A stretch of DNA of 64,000 bases from Rhodopseudomonas sp. BAL398 (GCF_033001325.1 NZ_CP133111.1:1178001-1242000); one strand, 5' to 3'. Counted from the first letter of the stretch, positions 36,342-45,585 are shown. Made by a program: numbers and translations. Notes: generated from the sequence alone by a model not told the origin.

Positions 36342-37202
36342 TCAACGAAACACGCGGGATCTCGACCCGCGCCACAGCGTCCACAGCGTCGCCAGCCGCG
36401 AGCGCTGATATGGCGCGAACAGTTTGGTGTCGGCGCGTCCCAGCCGCGCCAGGTCGCGCCGCACCAGCGCCAGTGGCAGGAACGCCGGCCTAGCCGCGGC
36501 CGGAATGTCCGCCAGCAAGGTCAGCGCCGCATCGAGATGCGTCTGCGCCGTGCCGCAGAGTTCGTTGAGCGCCGTGCGCAGCGTCGGCGTCTCGGTGCCC
36601 GCATAGGCTTCGGCCTCGCCGCTGCCGTGGCTCTGCAGCACTTGCAGCGGCACGAATAATTGCCGCCGTGCGGAGTCGAACGGCAGATTGGCGATCACTT
36701 GGGCGATGCCCTGGGCCAGGCCGGCATGGCGGGCGGCGTGATCAATCAGCGGCGAGCGTTGTCCCAGAATTTGTGCCGCCAGGGCGAACAGCGTCGCGAC
36801 GGTATCGTCGAGATGCGTCTCGAGCGCCGTCAGGCTCGGCATCGGATCGTTATACAGATCGAACAGATGCGCCTCGATCAGCCGCGCCAGCGGCGCCACC
36901 GGCAGCGCATGGGATTTGATCGCGCGTTGGAGTTCGACGGCAACCGGATTGCCCTCGACCCCGCCATGCGAGGTGCCGGCCAGCATGTCGCTCCACCATT
37001 GCAGCCGGAGCTCGCCTGGTAGCGGCAGGCTCACCTGCTCGCGCACCCGGACGATCTCGACATTGAAGGCGTATAGCGCCAGTAGCGCGCGGCGGCTCGC
37101 CGGATCGACGAACAGCGTCGCAGCGTAGCGGTCGAAATCATGGTTGCGCACCAGTTCGGCGCAGAATGCGGCGGCGGCCGATTCGGATCCCGCGTCGCTC
37201 AT
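36342..37202 (-). CDS. Squalene/phytoene synthase-family protein (NDUFAF6-like)
   Basis: 286 residues of the trans-isoprenyl diphosphate synthase fold. NHDFDRYAATLFVDPASRRA, LLALYAFNVEIVRVREQV and LRLQWWSDML align with the family. The Asp-rich D-x-x-x-D substrate motifs of true synthases are not evident (DLYNDPMP stands in the first region), which is typical of the NDUFAF6 subgroup of complex I assembly factors. It overlaps the NDUFAF3-like gene by ATGA, supporting that reading. Confidence 0.82.
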   Translation of the reverse strand: MSDAGSESAAAAFCAELVRNHDFDRYAATLFVDPASRRALLALYAFNVEIVRVREQVSLPLPGELRLQWWSDMLAGTSHGGVEGNPVAVELQRAIKSHALPVAPLARLIEAHLFDLYNDPMPSLTALETHLDDTVATLFALAAQILGQRSPLIDHAARHAGLAQGIAQVIANLPFDSARRQLFVPLQVLQSHGSGEAEAYAGTETPTLRTALNELCGTAQTHLDAALTLLADIPAAARPAFLPLALVRRDLARLGRADTKLFAPYQRSRLATLWTLWRGSRSRVFR

Positions 37203-37582
37203 GGCACCGCGATCAGAGCGGCGGCGACCCGCCGGCGTTCGCCGATCATGATGTTGTAGGTGCGGATCGCCGGGCCGGTCTGCATCGGATCCATCACGAC
37301 GCCGACAGCGCGCAGCGCCTCGCGCAGACGCGGCGTTGGCCGCCAGATCCCGTTCCCGGTGCCGATGATCAGCGTATCGATCTTGGCGGCGGCGTCGAAC
37401 ACCCGCGCCAACGACGTCCGGTCGATCTGCTCAGGGCTGGCCACCGGCCAGGCCCAAACCGCGTCGGGCAGAAACAGCAGCGAGCCCTGATGCGACATCT
37501 CGTCGAAATAGAAACCGCCCTTGCCATAGGCCTCGATCGACGCCGATCTGGGAAGATGCGGGGTGTCGGGGCCTAGCGCCAA
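37199..37582 (-). CDS. Mth938/DUF498-type protein (NDUFAF3-like)
   Basis: 127 residues. AYGKGGFYFDEMSHQGSLLF, DTLIIGTGNGIWRPTPRLRE and YNIMIGERRRVAAALIAVP are the conserved blocks of the family that includes human NDUFAF3. The start is TTG 37582, two nt after the secF stop; no ATG fits the domain. Genes of this family next to secDF and an NDUFAF6 homologue are a recognised alphaproteobacterial arrangement linked to complex I assembly. Confidence 0.85.
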   Translation of the reverse strand: MALGPDTPHLPRSASIEAYGKGGFYFDEMSHQGSLLFLPDAVWAWPVASPEQIDRTSLARVFDAAAKIDTLIIGTGNGIWRPTPRLREALRAVGVVMDPMQTGPAIRTYNIMIGERRRVAAALIAVP

Positions 37583-37584
37583 GG

Positions 37585-38592
37585 TCAGCCTTTTTTCGAC
37601 GGCTTGTCCGAGCCGTCCTCGCGGTGCGCACCGACACCGAGATAGATCAGGATCGGGGCTGCGATGAAGATCGAGGTGTAGGTGCCGACCAGCACCACGC
37701 CGAACATCATCACCGCGGTAAAGCTGTGGATGGCATTGCCGCCGAACAGCAGCAGCGCCAGCAGTGCCAACGTCACCGTGACGTGAGTGATGATCGAACG
37801 CGACAGCGTCGAATTGATCGATTCATTGAGCAATTCCGGCATCGGCATTTTCTTGTAGCGCCGCAGCATCTCGCGGATCCGGTCGTAGATCACTACGGTA
37901 TCGTTCAAGGAATAGCCGAGAATCGTCAACAGCGCGGCGATCGAGGTCAGATCGAATTCGACCTGGGTGATCGACATGAAGCCGATCGTCAGCACGATGT
38001 CGTGGACGTTGGAAATCATCGCCCCGAGCGCGAATTGCCATTCGAAGCGGAACCAGAGGTAAACCAGAATACCGAAGATCGCCAGCATCAGGCCGAGCAT
38101 GCCGTAGGCCAGCAATTCGCTGGAGACCCGCGGGCCGACCACTTCGACGCGGCGGTAAATGACATTGTCGCCGAGCGCGCCGCGAACCTTCTGCACCGCT
38201 TCCTGCTGCGCGGCGTCGCCGCCGGGCTGTTCGGCAACCCGGATCAGCACCTCGGCGGGCCCGCCGAATTGCTGCAGCTGCACGTCGCCGAGCCCCAGCC
38301 CGCTGAGCGTTTTGCGCATCCCGGGAATATCGGCATCGCCGGTCTTGGCCTTGACCTCGAGCAGCGTGCCGCCCTTGAAATCGATGCCGAAATTCAGCCC
38401 GTGGGTGAAGAACAGCGTAATCGCCAGGATCGACAGCAGCGCCGAGATCGGGAAGCTGATACGGCGAAACTGAGTGAAGTCGAAATGCGTATCATCGGGG
38501 ACGATGCGCAGCGACGGCAGCCAGCCCATGATGCTGACCACCGTCAGCGCCACGACCACGATACCCAGCCCAATCAATATCCAGTGAGTCAC
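37585..38592 (-). CDS. secF: Protein translocase subunit SecF
   Basis: 335 residues. Six membrane helices; LNFGIDFKGGTLLEVKAK is the SecF D-F-x-G-G motif, and ILGYSLNDTVVIYDRIREML is the conserved transmembrane 4 to 5 signature. With SecD it forms the RND-type motor that uses the proton gradient to pull preproteins through SecYEG. It follows secD by 25 bp. Confidence 0.95.
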   Translation of the reverse strand: MTHWILIGLGIVVVALTVVSIMGWLPSLRIVPDDTHFDFTQFRRISFPISALLSILAITLFFTHGLNFGIDFKGGTLLEVKAKTGDADIPGMRKTLSGLGLGDVQLQQFGGPAEVLIRVAEQPGGDAAQQEAVQKVRGALGDNVIYRRVEVVGPRVSSELLAYGMLGLMLAIFGILVYLWFRFEWQFALGAMISNVHDIVLTIGFMSITQVEFDLTSIAALLTILGYSLNDTVVIYDRIREMLRRYKKMPMPELLNESINSTLSRSIITHVTVTLALLALLLFGGNAIHSFTAVMMFGVVLVGTYTSIFIAAPILIYLGVGAHREDGSDKPSKKG

Positions 38593-38617
38593 AGCCGGTT
38601 CTTTCGGATTGGGGTCA

Positions 38618-40219
38618 TTAGATCGGCACGTGTTGCGGCCGCTTCCACCGTACCCATGTCGCGACGATCAGGCGCGTCAGGGTGAAGGCGGTGAAGACCG
38701 TGGTGAGGATGCCGATACCCAGCGTCACAGCGAAGCCGCGCACCGGGCCGGTGCCGATATAGAACAACACGGCGGCGGCGATAAAGGTGGTGATGTTGGA
38801 ATCCAGGATGGTCGACAGCGCGCGCTTGAAGCCGGCGTCGATCGCCGAGATCGCATTGCGTCCGCCGCGCAATTCCTCGCGGATGCGCTCATAGATCAGC
38901 ACGTTGGAATCGACCGCGATGCCGACCGTGAGCACGATGCCGGCGATGCCGGGCAGCGTCAGCGTCGCGTTCAACAGCGACAGCACGCCGAAGATCATCG
39001 CCACGTTGATCGCAACCGCGATGTTGGCGAACACGCCGAACAGCCGGTAGGTCAGCAGCATGAACACGATCACCAGGATCGATCCGACATAGGCCGCAAG
39101 CTCGCCCTTCTCGATCGAATCCTGGCCGAGACCGGGGCCGACCGTGCGTTCCTCGATGATGGTCAGGGGCGCCGGCAGCGCGCCGGCCCGCATCAGGATC
39201 GACAGGTCATTGGCCTGCTGCACCGTGAAATTGCCGGAGATCTGCCCGGAGCCGCTGACGATCGGTTCGCGGATCACCGGCGCCGAGATCACCTCATTGT
39301 CGAGCACGATCGCGAATGGCTGGCCGACATTGTCGGTGGTGGCGCGGGCGAATTTGCGCGCGCCAAAGCTGTTGAAACGGAAGCTGACGATCGGTTCGCC
39401 GGAACGCTGGTCGAAGCCCGGCTGGGCATCGGTCAGGTCGGCGCCGGAGACCAGCACCTGCTTCTTGATCACATAGGGGATTTTCGGGCTTTGCGAACTC
39501 ATCAGCACTTCTGAATCCGGCGGCACGCCGCCGCGCATCGCCTGGTCGGCCGGCACCGTCGGGTCGACCATGCGGAAATCGAGTTTCGCGGTCTTGCCGA
39601 GCAGTTCCTTCAGCCGGGTCGGATCCTGCAGACCCGGGACCTGCACCAGAATACGATCGGAACCCTGGCGCTGGATCAGCGGCTCGACGGTGCCCAACTC
39701 GTTGACGCGGCGCTCGACGATCTGGATCGACTGGTCGACCGACTGGCGGATCCGATCGGCGATCGCGGCCGGCGGCACGGTGAGACGGATCAGGCCGTCG
39801 CCGGCGTCGGACACATCGAGGCTGCGCTGGCCATTGGCGCCGAGCAAGCCGCCGAGCGGTTGCGACAGTTCGCGCAGCTTGGTCAGCGCGGTCGGCCGTT
39901 CATCGTCTTTGCTGATGCGGACCTCGACATAGTCGCCGCGCGCGGTGAGCCCCGTATAGGGAATCTTGTTCTCGCGCAGCACGCGGCGAACGTCGTCGCG
40001 GACCTGATCGAGCTTGTCCTTCTTGACCGAATTGGCATCGACTTCGAGCAGGATGTGCGAGCCGCCCTGCAGATCGAGGCCGAGCACCAGATGGCGCTGG
40101 GCCCATTTCGGCCAAGTCTTGACGGTATGCTCGGGGAAGAAATTCGGAACGGCGCAAAGGCACACCACCAGCGCAGACAGAATGATCGCCAGCGCCTTCC
40201 ACCGCGTGAAATAAAGCAT
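38618..40219 (-). CDS. secD: Protein translocase subunit SecD
   Basis: 533 residues. LGLDLQGGSHILLEVDANSV is the SecD motif; a large periplasmic P1 domain (about 60-330) includes VQVPGLQDPTRLKELLGKTA and VLVSGADLTDAQPGFDQ. Helices TM2-6 follow with GIAGIVLTVGIAVDSNVLIY. Middle gene of yajC-secD-secF. Confidence 0.96.
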   Translation of the reverse strand: MLYFTRWKALAIILSALVVCLCAVPNFFPEHTVKTWPKWAQRHLVLGLDLQGGSHILLEVDANSVKKDKLDQVRDDVRRVLRENKIPYTGLTARGDYVEVRISKDDERPTALTKLRELSQPLGGLLGANGQRSLDVSDAGDGLIRLTVPPAAIADRIRQSVDQSIQIVERRVNELGTVEPLIQRQGSDRILVQVPGLQDPTRLKELLGKTAKLDFRMVDPTVPADQAMRGGVPPDSEVLMSSQSPKIPYVIKKQVLVSGADLTDAQPGFDQRSGEPIVSFRFNSFGARKFARATTDNVGQPFAIVLDNEVISAPVIREPIVSGSGQISGNFTVQQANDLSILMRAGALPAPLTIIEERTVGPGLGQDSIEKGELAAYVGSILVIVFMLLTYRLFGVFANIAVAINVAMIFGVLSLLNATLTLPGIAGIVLTVGIAVDSNVLIYERIREELRGGRNAISAIDAGFKRALSTILDSNITTFIAAAVLFYIGTGPVRGFAVTLGIGILTTVFTAFTLTRLIVATWVRWKRPQHVPI

Positions 40220-40287
40220 CGAGTTGTCCCGTCAGAATCCGATAATGGCGGCGCTTGCAGCGCCGCGAGGCGAACGCGCCGACCGCG

Positions 40288-40734
40288 TCAGCTTGCGGCT
40301 GGATCGTCCTTGGACGGCTCGGCCTTGGCGGCGTCCTTGTCCTTGGCGATCTCCTTGACGGCTTCCTTGGACTTTTCTTTGTCCTTCTCGCGGTCCTTGA
40401 CAGTCTCCTTGGCGGGCTCACCCTTGGCGCGGACGCCAGTGATCATCTGGCGCATCTGCCGCACCCGCACGCCGTCGGAGACCTCGAACTCGATCTGGTC
40501 GTCATCGACCACCTTGGTCACCTTGCCGACCAGGCCGCCCGAGGTGATGATGGTGTCGCCGCGCCGGATGTTCTTCACCAGTTCGGCATGCTCCTTCACC
40601 TTCTTCTGCTGCGGCCGCAGGATCAGGAAATACATGATGACAAAGATCAGCGCGAACGGCAGAAGCGACATCAACATCGATTGGGTGTCGCCGCCGGCGC
40701 CGGCGGCCTGAGCAAACGCAGGAGTCACAAACAT
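40288..40734 (-). CDS. yajC: Preprotein translocase accessory subunit YajC
   Basis: 148 residues. One helix (SMLMSLLPFALIFVIMYFLI) is followed by LRPQQKKVKEHAELVKNIRR and GDTIITSGGLVGKVTKVVDD, the YajC core. The C-terminal 45 residues are a long Lys/Asp/Glu-rich charged tail (KDREKDKEKSKEAVKEIAKD), longer than in most family members. First gene of the SecDF cluster. Confidence 0.95.
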   Translation of the reverse strand: MFVTPAFAQAAGAGGDTQSMLMSLLPFALIFVIMYFLILRPQQKKVKEHAELVKNIRRGDTIITSGGLVGKVTKVVDDDQIEFEVSDGVRVRQMRQMITGVRAKGEPAKETVKDREKDKEKSKEAVKEIAKDKDAAKAEPSKDDPAAS

Positions 40735-40910
40735 CGAATAATCCTCGTGAAATAGAGCGCGCCGGGCGACGAGGTGATCGTCGGCCGGCCTGGCAAATTC
40801 GCGCGGACTATAGCGGCCGCGGTCTCAATTGCAACGTCGCCACCCCCGCTCATTTTTGCCGCTTGCGGCTCCCGCCGGAGCGCAATAAGGCTGCACCTTC
40901 AGGAAGTTAA

Positions 40911-41885
40911 ATGATGCCCAAAAAACCCAGCAAAACCGCGTCCCGCGCGGTCGGTAAGGCCGCGCCGTCGAAATCCCGCACCGCCGCGACAAAACGTCCC
41001 CGCAAGGCGGCAAAACCCGGCACGCAAGAGCGAATCGCCCAGGCTCTCGAGGCCATTCTGGCGCAGCTGTCCGCGTCGGCCGCGGATCGGCCCGGCGCCT
41101 CGCCGCTGGGCAGTGCCGACGCCTTCATCTGGCACCCGGAGGGACGGCTGGCGGGCGTTCCGAAAGTCAGCCGGGTCGACCTTGACCTGCTCCAGGGCAT
41201 CGACCGGATGCGCGACATCCTGATCGAGAACACCGAGCGTTTCGCCACCGGCCTGCCCGCCAACAACGCGCTGTTGTGGGGCGCGCGCGGGATGGGCAAA
41301 TCCAGCCTGGTCAAGGCGGCGCATGCCAGTGTCAATGCCCGGCCGGACGTCGCCGGACGGCTGAAGCTGATCGAGATCCATCGCGAGGACATTGAAAGCC
41401 TGCCGCTGCTGATGACGCAGCTGCGCGCCTCGAAATTCCGCTTCATCGTGTTCTGCGACGATCTGTCGTTCGACGGTAACGACGCCTCCTACAAATCGCT
41501 GAAGGCGGTGCTGGAAGGCGGCATCGAAGGCCGTCCCGACAATGTCATTCTGTACGCGACCTCGAACCGCCGCCATCTGCTGGCGCGCGAAATGGTCGAG
41601 AACGAGCGCTCCACCGCGATCAATCCGGGCGAAGCCGTCGAGGAGAAGGTGTCGCTGTCGGATCGATTCGGGCTGTGGCTCGGCTTCCACCGCTGCAGCC
41701 AGGATGAGTATCTGGCGATGGTGAAGGGCTATTGCGGCCATTTTGACATCAAGATCGATCAGGCCGAGCTTGAGCGCGAGGCGCTGGAATGGGCCACCAC
41801 CCGCGGCTCCCGCTCCGGCCGCGTCGCCTGGCAATTTACCCAGGAGCTGGCCGGCCGGCTCGGCGTGCGGATCGGCGCCAAGTAG
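40911..41885 (+). CDS. DUF815-type AAA ATPase
   Basis: 324 residues. A Lys/Ala-rich N-terminus of 40 residues precedes the domain. Walker A ALLWGARGMGKSSLVKAAHA and Walker B FRFIVFCDDLSFDGND are clear, followed by the sensor-like ILYATSNRRHLLAREMVENE. The C-terminal lid has SLSDRFGLWLGFHRCSQDEY. Family members are predicted P-loop ATPases of unknown function. Divergent from yajC, with AGGA before ATG 40911. Confidence 0.88.
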   Translation: MMPKKPSKTASRAVGKAAPSKSRTAATKRPRKAAKPGTQERIAQALEAILAQLSASAADRPGASPLGSADAFIWHPEGRLAGVPKVSRVDLDLLQGIDRMRDILIENTERFATGLPANNALLWGARGMGKSSLVKAAHASVNARPDVAGRLKLIEIHREDIESLPLLMTQLRASKFRFIVFCDDLSFDGNDASYKSLKAVLEGGIEGRPDNVILYATSNRRHLLAREMVENERSTAINPGEAVEEKVSLSDRFGLWLGFHRCSQDEYLAMVKGYCGHFDIKIDQAELEREALEWATTRGSRSGRVAWQFTQELAGRLGVRIGAK

Positions 41886-41978
41886 CGCGGTTTGATCCGC
41901 CGAGCCGGCATAGTCAGCCTGCCCGCACTGTGAGCCGCATCGCGACCGGGACGCGTACTACGCGCCGCGCAAACGAAA

Positions 41979-42001
41979 ATGCCCGGCGCGAGGCCGGGCA
42001 T
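41979..42001 (-). terminator. Terminator downstream of the LysM/LytM lipoprotein gene
   Basis: ATGCCCGGC-GCGAG-GCCGGGCAT forms a perfect 9-bp stem. On the minus strand it is followed by TTTTCGTTT, giving a U-tract for the leftward gene; it may also stop the convergent DUF815 gene. Confidence 0.75.
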
Positions 42002-42032
42002 CGTCGACGGTGATGGGTGAACTCAGCGGCGC

Positions 42033-43409
42033 TCAGGCGCCGTTGAGGAATTGCAGCGGGTCGACCGGCGACGATCCCTTGCGGATTTCAAAGTGCAGCT
42101 GGGGTGAGCCGACTTCGCCGGATTGGCCGGACTTGGCGATGGTCTGGCCACGCTTGACGGTCTCGCCGCGCTTCACCAGCAGCTCTTTGGCATGGGCATA
42201 AGCGGTGACGTAGCCGTTGGAATGCCGCACCAGAACCAGATTGCCGTAGCCCTTCAGCTCATTGCCGGCGTAAGCGACCACGCCGTCCTCGGCGGCCTTG
42301 ACCGGCGTTCCCTCGGGTACCGCGACATTGATCCCGTCATTGGATTTGCCGTTGGTTTTGGCGCCGTAGCTGGTGATCACCCGGCCGCGCACCGGCCAGC
42401 GGAAGGTCGGCAACGCGCCGGTGGCTTCGGCGGTTTTCACTGCGGACTTGGTTGCGGTCGTCGCAGCTTCGGGAGTCGCTGTGGCGGTCGCCATGCGCAC
42501 CTTCTGAACCGGTTCGGGAGCAGCCGCAGCCACCTTTACGGGCGTGCCGGTCGCTGGCGCCGCGGCGGCCTGCGTCGGCGCGGGCGCAGCGGAAGCCGTA
42601 GCGGTGCGCCCGGACGGCACCATGATCTTGGTGCCGATCCGCAGCTTGGTCTTGGTGTCCATGCCATTGGCGCGGGCAAGTTCGGAGAGCGGCAGGTGAT
42701 TGCGGCGCGCAATGCTCATCAGCGTCTCACCGGGATTGACGTAGTGGACACGATTCGCCGCGGCGGGCTGGGCCGCAGCCACAGCGACCGGACGGCTGGC
42801 AGGGGCGGCAATCGGAACCGGCGGCTCCGCACTCGCCTGGCGCTGCGGAATGATCAGCGACTGGCCCGGCTGTAGCGAGCGCGGCCCGCGATAGCCGTTG
42901 GCGTGCAGAATCTCCGCCGTGCTTACATGATAGCGGCGCGCCAACCCGTCCAGCGTATCGCTGGTGCCGACGATGATCGTGGTGCCGGAGGCGCGAGGCG
43001 CTGGTTTGACCGCAGCGACCGAGCGCGGCGCCACGGCGCCGGTGGATTCCATCGGCGCCCTGGCCGGCGGCACATAGGAGCCGACTCCGCGTCCCCCGCC
43101 CGACACGCTGCCAGCGCTTGCAACCGGATAGCTGCGCGGCGCCGAGATCGGCGGCGGCAATGCTTGCGACTGATATTGCGGCTGGTATTGGGGCTGATAC
43201 TGCGGCCGGTTATATTGCGGCAGCTGACGCTGCTCGTCATACACCGGACGCGCAGCCACCGAGCCGGTGGCCTCGCGGGTCGCGAACGGGTTTTCCTGGA
43301 AGCGCGTCTGCATATCGGCGCTGCAGCCGCTGAAACCGATCGACATCAACGCCAGCGCCGCGATCTGCGGCGCCCGGCGTGAGCTTAGTAACTCGATTAC
43401 GCGGGACAT
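42033..43409 (-). CDS. LysM/LytM lipoprotein with degenerate peptidase site (NlpD/DipM-like)
   Basis: 458 residues. A lipobox (LMSIGFSGC, C29) predicts a lipoprotein. A Gln/Pro/Tyr-rich region (55-85) precedes LysM 1 (about 144-189, IIVGTSDTLDGLARRYHVST) and LysM 2 (about 221-267, VHYVNPGETLMSIARRNHLP). A LytM/M23 domain occupies about 335-455. The zinc ligands are mostly lost: H-x-x-x-D is N357...N361 and H-x-H is Q437-L-H439, so it should activate amidases rather than cut peptidoglycan, as in NlpD/EnvC/DipM. Confidence 0.9.
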   Translation of the reverse strand: MSRVIELLSSRRAPQIAALALMSIGFSGCSADMQTRFQENPFATREATGSVAARPVYDEQRQLPQYNRPQYQPQYQPQYQSQALPPPISAPRSYPVASAGSVSGGGRGVGSYVPPARAPMESTGAVAPRSVAAVKPAPRASGTTIIVGTSDTLDGLARRYHVSTAEILHANGYRGPRSLQPGQSLIIPQRQASAEPPVPIAAPASRPVAVAAAQPAAANRVHYVNPGETLMSIARRNHLPLSELARANGMDTKTKLRIGTKIMVPSGRTATASAAPAPTQAAAAPATGTPVKVAAAAPEPVQKVRMATATATPEAATTATKSAVKTAEATGALPTFRWPVRGRVITSYGAKTNGKSNDGINVAVPEGTPVKAAEDGVVAYAGNELKGYGNLVLVRHSNGYVTAYAHAKELLVKRGETVKRGQTIAKSGQSGEVGSPQLHFEIRKGSSPVDPLQFLNGA

Positions 43410-43573
43410 GGTTACTCACTCATACGCAACATCAACTGTGATTTGAGTAAACACGTCTCCAGTAAACAAGGCTTTAACCCTGTCGCTCATTCGCCGCAGG
43501 AATTAATCGTTAACCATCAATTGGTTACCGGCTTGACGATGGGACAGAATGAGAACATGAGACATCCGGGAAA

Positions 43574-43587
43574 GTCTCACGTGAGAC
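43574..43587. promoter_or_regulatory. 14-bp perfect palindrome between host lipoprotein gene and prophage
   Basis: GTCTCACGTGAGAC is fully symmetric. Another GAGAC half-site lies at 43559-43563 (CATGAGACATCC), so three GAGAC half-sites fall within 30 bp. The 281-nt gap 43410-43690 holds no gene and marks the approximate left border of the prophage. No tRNA was found there. Confidence 0.45.
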
Positions 43588-43690
43588 ATTCTTCGTAAAC
43601 CGACAGCCGCAGCTCCAAAGCTTTTCGCGCCTTTCATAGTCATCGGTGTCATGCCTATCCGGTTTGGACATACGGCCCTAGATGTTGTGG

Positions 43691-43879
43691 TCATGGCTTC
43701 GGCCTCCGTTTTCCTTTTATGGCGCGCGCGGCCTCCGCTTGGATATTCTCGTAGGACATTTCGATTTCTTCGGCGGCGTCCAGGCCGTATTGACCACCAC
43801 GCTTTCGAAGCTGATCGACGGTCTGATACCCGCGAGCGATCTTCTTTAGCGCATCAAAATAAGACTGCTCGTTGCTCAT
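43691..43879 (-). CDS. Small prophage protein, unknown
   Basis: 62 residues: MSNEQSYFDALKKIARGYQT, then VDQLRKRGGQYGLDAAEEIE and a basic tail. Mostly helical. It starts by ATGA overlap with the upstream gene, which supports translation as the last gene of the integrase arm. No family was recognised. Confidence 0.6.
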   Translation of the reverse strand: MSNEQSYFDALKKIARGYQTVDQLRKRGGQYGLDAAEEIEMSYENIQAEAARAIKGKRRPKP

Positions 43880-44238
43880 CGGCGCACCGCTCGAATTGTG
43901 TCGCGGTATTCGATGACTGCACCCATCGCTCCAGCGCCGGGAATGTGATCGTGACGCTCTTGGTCGCTCGCTGGATTGATTTGCTCGTGAAGGCCAGCGG
44001 CGCGCTCCGTCGCCGCGTTAAAACCAGCCATAAAAGCTGCCCAGAGTGTTCCCTGCGCGCGCCGTTCACGTTGCTCAATGGGGTCCACGCGATTTGCTTC
44101 GGGCGCGCTGGCCTCTGCGGCAATCAGAATGGCGCTGGTCGCCCATTTGAACGTGTTCTTGAACTCGTCAGTCTGCTGGTAGGCGGTCCACTCGATCATC
44201 AGCGGGTGATCGGCGGGCACAGGTGACATGGCATTCAT
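43876..44238 (-). CDS. Prophage protein, unknown
   Basis: 120 residues from ATG 44238: MNAMSPVPADHPLMIEWTAY, a helical centre (TFKWATSAILIAAEASAPE), and WAAFMAGFNAATERAAGLHE. The pattern of a small helical phage protein that begins with a DHPLM(I/L)EW-type peptide is known from other phages without function. Coupled to the next gene by ATGA. Confidence 0.65.
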   Translation of the reverse strand: MNAMSPVPADHPLMIEWTAYQQTDEFKNTFKWATSAILIAAEASAPEANRVDPIEQRERRAQGTLWAAFMAGFNAATERAAGLHEQINPASDQERHDHIPGAGAMGAVIEYRDTIRAVRR

Positions 44239-44382
44239 TGTGATTTCTCCCGTCTACATCTAGTAGGGTTTAGCGTTTGTGTGTGTTAACCGGATAAGCA
44301 TGATCGGTGTTAAACGACTGTTCGTTGGTTACTCTGCCACACGCAACACACCGGCAGGCGATCGTTGCTGGTCCGCTGTAGC

Positions 44383-45585
44383 TCATACCGCCAGCCCTTC
44401 CCGCTCCATGTAATCCACAAGTTTTTTCACCGCGTTGTCGGCCAACTCGCCGTCCAGCGCGAGGTAATGCTTGAGGATGCCGTAGATCGAGGCCAGCGAG
44501 TGGCCGGTGATGCTGGCGATTTCCGGCACGGTGCAGCCGGCGCGGGCGTACCAGGTGACGGCGGTGTCGCGCAGATCCGGAAAGGTGAAGTCCGCCACGC
44601 TGGCGCAGCCGGCCTCGACGGCGGCGGCGCGCACCTGCTGGAAGTGGTCGGCGAAGGTGGCGCCGTTATAGGGCAGGCCGAGTCCCTCATTGATCACGAT
44701 ATTGGCGGCGGTGACGCGATAGCCCGCGCGGGCGCGCCGGGCCCTGCCCTGCTCGATCCGCTCCAGCAGCCGCGGCGCCATCGGGATCGACACCCGGGCG
44801 CCGGTCTTGCTCTGCACCAGCTCGATCCTGCTGTTGCTCGCGCTGCCCGGGATGAAGTTCAACACGTCCTTCTTGCGCTGCCCGGAAAACAGCCCGGTCA
44901 GCACGCCGTCGCCGATCGCCGACAGCACGACGCCGTTGCAGGCGACGGCGTCCGATGCGGCGACCAGCGCGACGATTTCGACGTCGCTGCCGATGCGCAG
45001 CCGCACCGGGGCCTGCGGCAGTTTGAGCCGGTTGGCGGGGTTTTCGATGGTGTGGCCCTGCACCTTGGGCAGCCAGCCGCGCAACCGGCCCCAGCTCAGC
45101 ATCGACTGCAGCACCGCCATCATGCCCTTGGCCATGGCCAGCCCGCGGGCGGCCTGGACGCGCTCGTGCAGCGCCTTGAGGATGATCGGATCGAGGCTGC
45201 CGACCGGCGCGTGCCACAGCGGCTCGGCCTGCAGCGGGCGCACCCATTTGCGATAGGTCGCCTGCGAGCTCGGAGCGAGGCCCTTGACGCCGAGGGCGGC
45301 ATTGCCGCGAAATTCATTGGAGCGGATATAGGCTTCCCACAGATCGGCGACGGTGCGGCCGCGCGGCACCGGCGGGGTTTTCAGCCTGCGCCCGGTGGCG
45401 CGCTGGGTGGCGATCTCCTGCTGCCGGGTCAGCGCGAAGCCGCGGGCTTCGTCCAGCGAAAACCAGCGGCCATCATCGTGGCGCAGATCCTGGCCCTTGA
45501 AGCCAAGCGCCCGCTCCCGAGCGCCCGGCACGAAGCGCGGTCGCCCGTCGCGCCAGGCGACATAGGGCAGTGAGATTTTCGCCAT
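44383..45585 (-). CDS. int: Tyrosine-type phage integrase
   Basis: About 400 residues. The N-terminal arm and SAM-like core-binding domain (ATYRKWVRPLQAEPLWHAPV) precede the catalytic domain: first Arg region LTGLFSGQRKKDVLNF, then FTFPDLRDTAVTWYARAG with the second Arg (usual L-R-H-T has D instead of H), TGHSLASIYGILKHYL with the His and nucleophilic Tyr. It would recombine attP with a chromosomal attB. Start at ATG 45585 with GAGGGA upstream; an ATG five codons earlier is possible. Confidence 0.93.
   Translation of the reverse strand: MAKISLPYVAWRDGRPRFVPGARERALGFKGQDLRHDDGRWFSLDEARGFALTRQQEIATQRATGRRLKTPPVPRGRTVADLWEAYIRSNEFRGNAALGVKGLAPSSQATYRKWVRPLQAEPLWHAPVGSLDPIILKALHERVQAARGLAMAKGMMAVLQSMLSWGRLRGWLPKVQGHTIENPANRLKLPQAPVRLRIGSDVEIVALVAASDAVACNGVVLSAIGDGVLTGLFSGQRKKDVLNFIPGSASNSRIELVQSKTGARVSIPMAPRLLERIEQGRARRARAGYRVTAANIVINEGLGLPYNGATFADHFQQVRAAAVEAGCASVADFTFPDLRDTAVTWYARAGCTVPEIASITGHSLASIYGILKHYLALDGELADNAVKKLVDYMEREGLAV

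Noticed and set aside
36342-37202. Carotenoid or hopanoid pathway synthase
   Set aside because: The Asp-rich substrate motifs are absent, no carotenoid or hopanoid genes are near, and the coupling to the NDUFAF3-like gene points to an assembly-factor role.
43408-44350. Possible attachment-site repeat GGTTACTC...ACGCAACA at 43412 and 44330
   Set aside because: Only about 18 of 24 positions match, with mismatches in the middle. Both copies are on the same side of the integrase, so they cannot bracket the prophage.
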